Positions 12,326-23,400 of a stretch of DNA of 64,000 nt are shown here, piece after piece. The notes beneath the pieces are model-generated. The model saw nothing but the letters and a program-made list of their open reading frames with translations. It ran no database searches and was not told the DNA's origin. The DNA is from Conchocele bisecta (Eukaryota > Mollusca > Bivalvia > Lucinida > Thyasiridae). The translations under genes and the position numbers were made by a program. Position 1 is the first letter of the stretch; each line of letters opens with the position of its first letter. Where the stretch lies: assembly GCA_029237695.1 (NCBI GenBank), contig CM055271.1:83153488-83217487 (forward strand), read 5' to 3'.

Positions 12326-12734
12326 TATATTATGCATATGTAACAGTATAGTATATACAACAAGAACATTTTTATTTATCTTTTTATTTAGATGATATTT
12401 AACATATAAAACTCCAATGCGCCCCGAAATCTCCAATGAGCCGCGGCCATATTATATTTTCGGTACTGAGTAGGCATTTTTCTAATATTGACACAAACTC
12501 CACTTTAGACGTGCGCATTTATTTACCTTGATTTAAATAAATTTTATACATATGTAACACACTATATTATATACAACAGGAAAACAATTGTTTTATGCTT
12601 TTATTTAGCAGTTCATACATACAGTTCATACAGTAGATAGAGTCCAATATGAGCAATGCCCATATACAAATCAGTTTATTTGGCCCGTCTTATGTGGTTT
12701 TCTACGTCTGGTAATTTATCCTACTAACTTTAGA

Positions 12735-13120
12735 TTGTAACTTCCGGTTGCTTATTCATAGCAGCTAGCGTTGAATTTATTTGGATGCCTGATCCACTCT
12801 TTGTTTAACCTGTTTTTGAACTAATTAACTGAGGGTGCTATGACCACAGTTTCAGAAAGGCCATTCCAGGCCCCCACCACTCTGTGACTGAATACATTCC
12901 TCCTAATTTCTGTTCTCGCTCTCTTTTTCTACAATTTTAGCGAATTACCACTGGTTGGCTGGTATGAGTACATTGAGAATAGTTTGTCTTTGTTGGCTTT
13001 GTCAATGCCATGTATGATTGTGTACACTTGAATCATGTCAGCACGGGTTCTTCTATACTCGAGTGTAGGTAACCCTTGAACTTTTATCCTTTCAGAGTAC
13101 GGAAGTTGAGATATAGAAGA
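12735..13120 (-). pseudogene. Non-LTR retrotransposon reverse-transcriptase C-terminal relic
   Basis: Minus-strand reading gives LEYRRTRADMIQVYTIIHGI DKANKDKLFSM, then after a stop KRARTEIRRNVFSHRVVGAW NGLSETVV and FKNRL. The succession RR.RADMI.V..I..GID, F..RVV.AWN.L and FKNRL is the familiar C-terminal end of CR1/jockey-type reverse transcriptases (family knowledge). At least two in-frame stops and loss of the rest show a dead fragment. It lies inside the TTAA-flanked element at 11019-14044. Confidence 0.75.
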
Positions 13121-13204
13121 TTTAGAAGATATATCACATATACAACTCCAATGCGCCGCGGCCATATTATATTTTCGGTAGGTATTTTTCTAATATTCAG
13201 GGGC

Positions 13205-13507
13205 GTGTCTACTTCGGCCTGAAGGCTTAGAAGATTGAAGGGCGGATCTAGAGGGGGTGGGGGCCGGAGTTGCAACCCCCTTCCCCCTGTTCAGCCACTG
13301 AGTTTACATAGATCACAGTTTACCACCAGTTGGTGTCTGAATTGAAATGCCGTAAAACACAGGAAAGTGCATTTCCGGACATCTAGATTTCTTTTTTTCA
13401 GTTGGGGCATGCCCCGGACCTCCTAGCATATTCGCTTCACTATGGAGCTCGAAAATAGGACAGCCCCCCCCCCCCCCACGTTCCCCAAATGCTGGATCCG
13501 CCCCTGA
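13205..13507. repeat. G/C-run repeat, first of an inverted pair
   Basis: Contains gttgcaacccccttccccct, the aaatgccgtaaaacacagg stretch and a C run near 13467. It is an inverted copy of 13604-13870. A partial relative with gggggcatgctccccc lies at 10436-10560. Confidence 0.7.
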
Positions 13508-13603
13508 TATTGATACAAAATCCACTTTACACATGTGCATGCACCTTTAAATATATATTATACATATGTAACAGTATATTATATAAAATAAATGTAATGT
13601 TTT

Positions 13604-13870
13604 TCAGGAGCGGATGCAGCATTTGGGGAACTGTGGGGTTGTCCTATTTTCGAGCTCCACGGAGTGAAGCGAGTATGCTAGGGGGCGCGGGGGGGGGGGG
13701 GGGGGGGGTCCGGGGGCATGCCCCCCAGGACAAATTTTGACATCTAGATGTCCAGAAATGCACTTTCCTGTGTTTTACGGCATTTCAATTCAGACACAAA
13801 CTGGTGGTAAACTGTGATCTATGTAAACTCCGTGACTGAACAGGGGGAAGGGGGATTGCAACCCCGGAAC
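13604..13870. repeat. G/C-run repeat, second of an inverted pair
   Basis: Begins caggagcggatgcagcattt, has an 18-20 base G run near 13690 and ends ggggattgcaacccc. It is the reverse complement of the copy at 13205-13507, with which it could form a large hairpin. Confidence 0.7.
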
Positions 13871-14044
13871 CGCTTTTGTTTGTATTAAGAAGATAATAAT
13901 ATATAACATATAAAACTGTATTAAAGCCAGAACTGGATTCTACAGTGCAACCCCATACAAATACAGAAAACTCCAATGCGCCGCAAAATCTCCAATGCGC
14001 CCAATGCGCCAAAGAATCTCCAATGCGCACGTTAGTCATCCCCT

Positions 14045-14172
14045 TTAAAGTGATCACGGTTATCTAAACGCATTATAATGCATATCCAAGCGTCGACTGA
14101 CTCGAGTAGATGCAAACTTCCCAAGACTCCTGCCAAGTTTTTGTTTTCTAAGATTTTTTGAAGTTTTTAACA
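14045..14172 (+). promoter_or_regulatory. UBAC1 upstream region, short gap between a TE and the start codon
   Basis: Only 128 bases separate the 3' end of a TTAA-flanked element (TTAA at 14045-14048) from the UBAC1 ATG. The gap has a TATAAT-like string near 14076 but no CpG-rich block. Either the promoter lies in the element, or an unseen 5' untranslated exon lies further upstream. Confidence 0.3.
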
Positions 14173-14428
14173 ATGTTTGTATCTGATTCAAACATTTTCC
14201 CTTCATCTAAGTTGAAACTTAGAGTCACTTGTATGGATGGGAACGAGTTCATCGGTATTTTCGGAACAGACTTAACGGTAGACAACGTGAAAGTAACGTC
14301 CCTAGCCCACTTTTTCGACCCCTCGGAAAGTATGAAGAATTCGCTTTACCACAAGGTCGTGTTGGTCAGAAATGGACGATGTCTCGAAGATGACCGGTCG
14401 CTTCACGATCAAGGAGTTGTTGACAATG
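14173..14428 (+). CDS. UBAC1: UBAC1 exon 1: ubiquitin-like domain
   Basis: Encodes residues 1-85 plus one base, beginning MFVSDSNIFPSSKLKLRV and ending GVVDN. This is the ubiquitin-like fold of UBAC1, which in the vertebrate protein supports proteasome contact. The upstream base context (aacaATGtt) is a fair initiation site, and no earlier in-frame ATG is seen nearby. The donor is ATG|gtaata after base 14428, leaving phase 1. Exon 2 completes the D codon and continues the ubiquitin-like strand with DELLLLKRR, matching the family's DVLLLIKKR. Reading on past the donor gives a non-homologous tail and a stop, so the splice is well supported. Confidence 0.94.
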
Positions 14429-17400
14429 GTAATAATGGGGCGTATGATTTTTGTGACCCGTATCCGTTTTCATAAATACCGTAAAGATTCTAATAGACGC
14501 ACACCCCCAACTTTTTACGTTGAAAATTACCTATTTTTTGGCTGATTTTAACGAAATTTATGCCTAATAAACGCCCAGTACTAATTTGAAACAAAATCGG
14601 ATCCAATACCCAACTATTGTCTGTTTCACGGTAATTTGCCCAAGATTTATTGCTATAAAAACACTCCAAACTGCTTATTTTTAGCCAGTTTTTCAGGCTA
14701 TTGGATTGGCGAAAGCCGGGCGGCGGCGGGCGGCGTCCACAATCAATGTTAAGTTTTCGTGTTTGAGTCCATTTCTTTGTTACTGTACCACCTAGGACCA
14801 CCAAACTTTCACAGCTTCATAATCAAGGGGTGCCCACCACATATCACTATCCAACATGTTACTTTTTTTTTTAACTTGACCCATTTTTTCCGCGTAGTCG
14901 ACTTAGCCATTTTCAATGTTAAGTTTTCGCGTTTACAATGTTAACTTTTCGTGTTTAAGTCCATTTCTTTTGTACTGTACCACCTAGGACCACCAAACTT
15001 TCACAGCTTCATAATCAAGGGGTACCCACCACATATCACTATCCAACATGTTACTTTTTTTTTTAACTTCACCCATTTTTTCTGCGCAGTCGACTTAGCC
15101 ATTTTCAATGTTAAGTTTTCGCGTTTACAATGTTAAGTTTTCGTGTTTAAGTCCATTTCTTTGGTACTGTACCACCTAGGACCACCAAACTTTCACAGCT
15201 TCATAACCAAGGGATGCCTACCACATACAACTATCCAACATGTGACCATTTTTTTACCTTCACCTATTATTTCTACGTAATTGACTTAGCCATTTTCAAC
15301 GTTAACTTTTTAACGTACGTCTGGTTAGAGTTTTTTGGTTAAAACTTTTTCGTTATACTATATCTCTGCAACTGCTTCGCCCATTACCTTGAAACTTCAC
15401 ATGGGTGTTTATCATCATCCATATTTTCATTCTAACCCCAACCGTGCGGCCCCTGTGCCCAATGTCAAGGTCAAATTACTTTGATTTTTTTTGTTAAAGT
15501 TTTTTCGTGTACTATATCTCTGCAACTGCTTCACCCAATACCTTGATACTTCACATGGGTGTTTATCATCATTGTCGCATCTGCTTGCGGAAAGCGCGAT
15601 CCTGTGCCCAATGTCAAGGTCAAATTACTTTGAATTTTTTTGTTAAAGTTTTTTTGTGTACTATATCTCTGCAACTGCTTCACCCAATACCTTGATACAC
15701 ATGGGTGTTTATCATCATTGTCGCACCTGCTTGCGGAAAGCGCGATCCTGTGCCCAATGTCAAGGTCAAATTACTTTGAATTTTTTTGTTAAAATTTTTT
15801 CGTGTACATATCTCTGCACGCTTCACCCAATCTTGATACTTCACACTAACATCATTGTGCAACCTGCCTTGCGGAAAGCGATCCTGTGCCATGTCAAGGT
15901 CAAATTACTTTTGAATTTTTTTTGTTAAAAGTTTTTTCGTGTTTACGGAAATCTCTGCAAACGGCTTCACCCAATACCTTGATACTCACAGGGTGTTTGA
16001 TCATTCAAATTGTCGCACCTGCTTGCGAAAGCGCGATCCTGTGCCCAATGTCAAGGTCAAATTTACTTTGAATTTTTTGTTAAAGTTTTTTCGTGTACCA
16101 TATCTCTGCAACTGCTTCACCCAATACCTTGATACTTCACTATGGGTGTTTATCATCATTTGTGCACCTGCTTGCGGAAAGCGCGATCCTGTGCCCAATG
16201 TCAAGGTCAAATTACTTTGAATTTTTTTGTTAATTTTTTTTTGTGTACTATATCTCTGCAACTGCTTCACCCAATACCTTGATACTTCACATGGGTGTTT
16301 TATCATCATTGTCACACCTGCTTGCGGAAAGCGCGATATCGTCGGCATTTTGGCATACGTTCGTCCGTGTGTCCGGTTAAAGTTTTTTGGTTAAAGTTTT
16401 TCCATCTACTATATCTATTTTTTTAGTGTCCATGCCTCGCCCCAAGACGCGACATGCAGGCCACGGCCATCTAGTCTACAAAAAGTGGGTATAATTATGT
16501 TATCCAAGTGTCTATGCTTGGAAAAAACCTGGCCTTCGTGGCTTTGCCTCATTTCTTGTTTTATATAAAACAATGTAAAACTATCCTACTTTTTATTTCA
16601 AGAAAATCCGTCTAATAACAAAGTTATTTCGAATAAACAGTCATGGATGGGCTTTTGCCTTATAATTTCATTTCACTGAATTTTAGTTGTTGACAATAAA
16701 ACAAGAAACTGCTATTGCAATAATCACTTCCGGTAAACAACAACAACAACTATTATTGCGAACTGAACACAAATTCTTAATAAATTTGTTTATTAACATC
16801 ATTTTCCGGTATCCAATTTAAACAATTTGCATTAAAATATATCAATTAATCATTTAATCTTCATATATTTAGCAAATATCATTCATCCATAAGGTTCCAA
16901 GTCGGTCTGATACTATTGCTAATACGTCCTAATGTATTGTAAATTGTGAATACTAACGAACTTGATTCGATTAAACTCGTGACCTTCACCAACCAATCAG
17001 CATTTAGTAAACCAAGTTGTCCGCCGGAAATTCGTCCGGCAAAGAAACTGGCTCACAGGAAGTGACTGTATACTTCCGCCGGAAATGACGTATATATGGT
17101 GTTCCCAAGTCATACCATTAGAGAATGTAGATTTACACCTGTGTCGATGTGCGAGGACATGTGCAATTAATTTTGCGTGGTAGGAACAGCGTGCCAACCT
17201 CAGCTTGGTGGTGTCAATAGATACGAAAGCTGTAGCAGATGATGATGACATCATGTTGTATTTTGACCAAATTCTCGGCATTTTCTTCTGTAATTCTTGT
17301 ACGAACACCGAGAAATGGAGGCTCGGTTCCTTTATTTTTCAACTTGGCAAGATTTGCTCTCATAAATACAAGGTTAGTGTCTTGTTTTTAATGATGAAAT

Positions 17401-20400
17401 CCAGCAAGCAGTTCGATGCTAGAAAAATGTTGAAAATCTGATCGCACGTGACATTTTAACATTGCAACCCGGCATTCAATTCTTGATTTATGGCTATTAC
17501 TTCATTACAGGACTGAATTTAAAAAAATAAAAAGATGGCTCATTGCTAAATTTTGCTGATAAATGATTTTATGCCATAAAATAAGAGTTTTAGGGTGTTT
17601 AAATAGGTGTAAAAGTTGGGCAGGTTAACGTGAAACAGACAGTAGATTTCTTTTCTTTCCAGTATTTCCTTGAAAATCAAGGGAAAAAAACATGATTGCT
17701 ACTTTCACTTTCAAAAGCGGAAGCGAAATTCAACATTTTCTGTTGACACAGTAAATTTCTCATCGGCAGTAGCTATTTGCACGGACACGGGGCGATCAGA
17801 ATTTACACGGTTACGGAACATCTCGAACACATCTAGTATAATATGGGTGAAATTGACATCATGTTGGATTGTTGGCTGATATATTTCCTAATAGATGAGC
17901 AAAAATAAATATGTCTTGTTCTGGACGTGGCTGTGGGCCGAAATTAATTGCACTGACCGAAACGTCCACGGGCCGAAACGGTGACAGTCCAAAACATCCA
18001 TAGGCGTAAATCTGATCAGCATTAATGATTGACGCTGTATTGATATATACATTACCAGTATTTAAACATTTTTACCGAGTGTACCATAATGACAAAAGTG
18101 GGCCGAAATGTCTTGGTCCAAATTTTCCATAAACTGACAGACACTACTATCAAGTCGGTCAAACGTTTAAGAGTTCTGTCCTTTCGTTATGTTTTTGTTC
18201 AGATAGTATAAAATTGTATATTTTTATCATTTTCTCTTCGCTGAATAACACTTGCCTCTATTAAACTCCCACTTAGGACTTAGGAGCCAGTGGTGTCTGT
18301 TAGAATATTTACAGTAAGTCAAAAGTTGACAAAATTTTCAGAGTATTGTTATTTTTGCTAATTCTGCGCATCGGCTAATGCGCAATTCACGTCAAATTTA
18401 GCCTTGCGTACATCATAATAAAATATGTGGATTTCGGATTAAACAAGCTGATTAATTGCTACACTGTGGCACAAATTTTATCACATTGTAATAGTTTGGT
18501 AAAAAGTTAGTCCGAATATTGTCAAAATGTGTAAAATCCTCAGGCACTGCTGATGGAATATTATTTACTAAATTAACTGGTCAACTAATACACTAACCTG
18601 TCATGATGTCACTGGATAGTTCTACTTCAAGTTTGATACCAATTTTGCTATCCTGATCCAGTATACTGTTTGCCATTTTGTTTACACTACCGGATGCGCA
18701 GCATTAGCAGAAACAAATGTGATGTTGCAAACATGCATGTGATGTCATACATCACATGTGGGTGGAAGGTGGGTGTAAGCGATGGGTAATTTAACGATTG
18801 GGGTTCATCCGTACCGGAATTCCGACTGGAGACCTGGTTTGGCCCTCACATACGTCTTTGGAATTTTGTATGTGACAGTTGAAGCTGGTTATACCCATTA
18901 TGTGAGTATTACGATTATTCGTAATCCTATTTTAGGCGAAGGGTCCAAGTGACTTTGGTGTGGTATGGACCTGCCACAAGGTCAGGTTATTCTAATTTCA
19001 GGGCTGAATATATTGTTTCTCGACGTAAATATTCAGTTCTGATTTTGGAACCCCCCCCCCCCAATGCAGCAGGTTAAAACGGGATCGAACCCGTTTGCCC
19101 GGCCTTACATGACCTTAGCTGTTGATAGGCCGTTAAACACCAATAAACAAACAAACAAACATACATCACACAATTTACATCACTTACTGACGTCAGAATA
19201 TTATGACATTTTACCTGCACAGACGTCTTTGAACTGCTTTGAATATTCAGAAAATTTTGACCAGTGCAGCTCCTGATCAAATAGCACACTCATGTAGCCC
19301 GAAAACGATCTATATTGGTTAAGCGCATGAATGAGGTTTGGTTGATGGAATGGCGAACAGTGCAGATCCTGATGGCGTGTCTAATAAAATCATGTGCTTA
19401 TTGGACTGCAGGAGTGTTCTAGCAATGAGAAGGTCACAAATGCCATAATCACCTCTTGTCGTCATAGTCATATTTTGCATTGATCAGAACTCCAGATAAC
19501 ATTTGTCTCTGAAAAGTATATTACCCAGTGGGCAAATTTGAGCTTTATGCCCCTGGTCGGGTTAAGAAGTTGTCAGAGTTTGTCCAAGTATTGAAGCAAT
19601 CCTTCAAGTAATATTGAAGATATTACATGTTGGAGAAACTCTTACAAACTTTTCAACGTAGCAAAATGACTAAGTGTTTCAGCGACATTATGAAGGTCAA
19701 GGTCGTGTTAATGGTGGCGTGAGTGTGTGACAAATGTTCAGGTGAATCAAGTGCAAGTATTGACACAATCATTATTGAAGATATAACATGTAATTGTTGG
19801 AGAAACTCTTTTTAGCTCGACTATTCAAAGAATAGTTAGAGCTTATGTTGTCACGTCGGCGTCACCGTCACGCCTTGGTTAAGGTTTTTAGTCAAGCTTG
19901 TATATGGAATACTACTGGCCCTACACCCACCATACTTAGACAACTTCATCTCCTCTTGAATTACTTTGTTAATTCCCCTTGGTTAAGGTTTTTAGTCAAC
20001 CTTGGTTAAGGTTTTTGTCGCGCCTGCTTTAGCAGAGGCGCGACTATAGTCGGTGCTTTTTCTGTCCGCGTCGTCGTCCACGTCGTCCGTTTTTTTTGTA
20101 AGGCAGATGCGTTAAAGTTATTGTTTTTTCACAATATCTCTTTAACCCCTTACCAGACTTTGATAATATTTCACATCAATGTTTGTCTAGGGATGATGCT
20201 TCATTACGCACACCCCCACATCCAAAGTCTGAAGGTCAAGGTCATTTATTTACTTGTAATGTTCACTGGTTTTGTAACAGAAATGCGTTAAAGTTATTGT
20301 TTTTTCACAATATCTCTTTAACCCCTTGCCAGACTTTGATAATATTTCACATCAATGTTTGTCTAGGAATGATGCTTCATTACGCACACCCCCACATCCA

Positions 20401-23400
20401 AATTTTGAAGGTCAAGGTCATTTATTTACTTGTAATGTTCACCGGATTTGTAACAGAAATGCGTTGAAGTTATTGTTTTTTCACAATATCTCTTTAACCC
20501 CTTTCCAGACATTGATAATATTTCACATCAATGTTTGTCTACGGATGATGCTTCATTATGCACACCCCCACATCCAAATTCTGAAGGTCAACGTAATTTA
20601 TTTACATCACGGTCAAATGCCTCGGCAGGCGTGACACCGCTTCCGTGGCGGAATTCTTGTTAGTCAAGCTTGTCCATGAAATACTATTGTGCATACAGAC
20701 ACCATACTTGGACAACCTTTTCTCATAGGGATGTACATCAACAACCCCTGATCTATATTTGAACTTGACCTACATTTCCTCTTGACTTACTTAGTTAATT
20801 CCCCTTGGTTAAGGTTTTTAGTCAACCTTGGTTAAGGTTTTTAGTCAAGCTTGTACATGGAATACTATTGTGCATACAGACACCATACTTGGACAAGCTT
20901 TTCTCATAGGGATGTACATCAATAACCCCTGATCTATATTTGACCTTGACCTACATTTCCTCTTGAATTACTTTGTTAATTCCCTTGGTTAAGGTTTTTA
21001 GTCAACCTTGGTTAAGGTTTTTAGTCAAGCTTGTACATGGAATACTAGTGTGCATACATACAGCATACTTGGACAACCTTTTCTCATAGGGATGTACATC
21101 AATAACCCCTGACCTATATTTGACGTTGACCTACATTTCCTCTTGAATTACTTAGTTAATTCCCCTTGGTTAAGGTTTTTAGTCAACCTTGTTTAAGGTT
21201 TTTAGTCAAGCTTGTACATGGAATACTAGTGTGCATACAGCCACCATACTTGGACAACCTTTTCTCATAGGGATGTACATCAATAACCCCTGATCTATAT
21301 TTGACATTGACCTACATTTCCTCTTGAATTACTTACTTAATTCCCTTTGGTTAAGGTTTTTAGTCAATCTTATAGATGGAATACTCCTGGCCCTACACCA
21401 ACCATACATGGACAACTTCATTCATCTCCTAATGATGAACATCAACAACCCCTGACCTATATTTGACCTTGACCTACATTTAACCTTGAATTACTTAGTT
21501 AATTCCCCTTGGTTAAGGTTTTTAGTCAACCTTGGTTAAGGCTTTTAGTCAAGCTTGTAGATGGAATACTATTGTGCATACATACACCATACTTGGACAA
21601 CCTTTTCTCATAGTGATGTACATCAATAACCCCTGATATCTATTTGACCTTGACCTACATTTCCTCTTGAATTACTTAGTTAATTCTCCTTGGTTAAGGT
21701 TTTTAGTCAAGCTTGTAGATGGAATACTCCTGGCCCTACACCAACCATACTTGGACAACTTCATCTCCTAGTAATGTACATCAACAACCCCTGACCTATA
21801 TTTGAACCTTGACCTACATTTAACCTTGAATTACTTAGTTAATTCCCCTTGGTTAAGGTTTTTAGTCAACCTTGGTTAAGGTTTTTAGTCAAGCTTGTAG
21901 ATTAAATACTATTGTGCATACAGACACCATACTTGGATAACTTATTCTCATAGGGATGTACATCAATAACCCCTGACCTATATTTTACCTTCACCTACAT
22001 TTAACCTTGAAATACTTACTTATTTCCCCTGGTTAAGGTTTGTACTCAAACTTGGTTAATGTTTATAGTCAAGCCTGTATATGGAATACTCCTGGGCCTA
22101 CAGCAACCATACTTGGACAACTTCATCAACTGGTGATGTACATAAATAATCCCTGACCTATATTTGACCTTGACCTACTTTTATCCTTGGATTACTTAGT
22201 TATTTCCACTTGGTTAAGGTTTTTAGTCAAGCTTGTATATGGAATACTCCTGGGCCTACAGCAACCATACTTGTAAAACTTCATCTCCTAGTGATGTACA
22301 TCAATAACCCCTGACCTATATCTGACATTGACCTACATTTAACCTTGAATTACTTACTTAATTTCCCTTGGTTAAGGTTTTTATGCAGGCCACGGCCACC
22401 TTGTTTGTCAAGCTATGTGTACATCGACAACCCTCGTAGTCGAGCTATGCTGTTCTCCTACAGCTCTTGTTCTTTTCGATGTAAAAATGTACACGTACGG
22501 ACAGACAGACGGAACCTCAAGAGCAACACAATATGCCCCCCTTGCTATCACACAGGGGGCATAATAATATTAACCCTTAGACCGCTATCTTAATTTTTTG
22601 TTGTCTGCTGTTTATTTTCCATTTTTATCATCAAAAACATGCTTTGACAGCACTTAGAATAATTAACAACATGCTTTGACAGCACTTCAGAATAATGAAT
22701 TTTATTGAGAAATAAGGCAAGATATAAAAGCAACAGCAGACGACAATTGTTGTGTGTAGCGATCTACGGTTTAAGGTACCGAAAAGCAACAGTGTTAGGT
22801 TTCATCGTCTAAAATATTGACTTTTCAGAGCATTTTACCCAATTGAGTACTTTCAATTGTTTTGTTGTTTTGTACTTCCACTTTTAAAAAGCGATTCACC
22901 TAAAATAAAATACACCAATACATGCCTTATCTGGAGCTTTTATCGATTGTCACTAATCAACACATTGGAATCAAAGACAGCACTGCTTCTATAACTTCAG
23001 AGACTGGGAATTCTTTGATTTTTCAGACGAGCTGTTGCTTCTTAAAAGAAGACTGTGCCCTGCACAGTTTGAAAATGCCGATCGGACAGTAAGTATTTTC
23101 TGAGATCGTTATCAGAAGTAGCCTGCTACCTCGAGGCTAGTGGAATTACTGTTTTTTATGCCATCGCAACGATAGTTGTCGGTGGCATATAGTGTTTACC
23201 CGTCCGTCTGTCTGTCAGTAGACAATTTTCCTTGTCCAGCGAACTACTTCTACAGTTTTTGTCCAATTCTCTTCATATTTGGTATACAACCCTACCATCA
23301 AGTGCAGGAGTGTGTAACGTAAAAAGTTTCGCTGTTCCATTGATCCATCCATATTTATGCCCCTTTTTCGACCCTGAATATACATGCATTATTTTCTCCT

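Larger units (their letters stand above)
11019..14044. mobile_element. Large TTAA-flanked element with long terminal inverted repeats
   Basis: The left end after TTAA (11015-11018) reads through gcgcattgggcgcattggag. The reverse complement of the right end before TTAA (14045-14048) matches it over roughly 70 bases, including ggcgcattgggcgcattgg. Duplicated TTAA suggests piggyBac-type transposition (inference). Internally there are decayed copies of 'ccaatgcgccgcggccat', short tandem units, a foldback insert, a reverse-transcriptase relic and two inverted copies of a G-run repeat. No transposase is seen, so it is non-autonomous. Confidence 0.7.

Noticed and set aside
14429..14475. Continuation of exon 1 to the stop at 14475 as an intronless small protein
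   Set aside because: The tail has no family match, while splicing at 14428 restores the conserved UBAC1 sequence.
15656..16348. Open frames on both strands in the ~150-bp array
   Set aside because: They are produced by repeat units and broken by indels; residues follow the DNA repeat.
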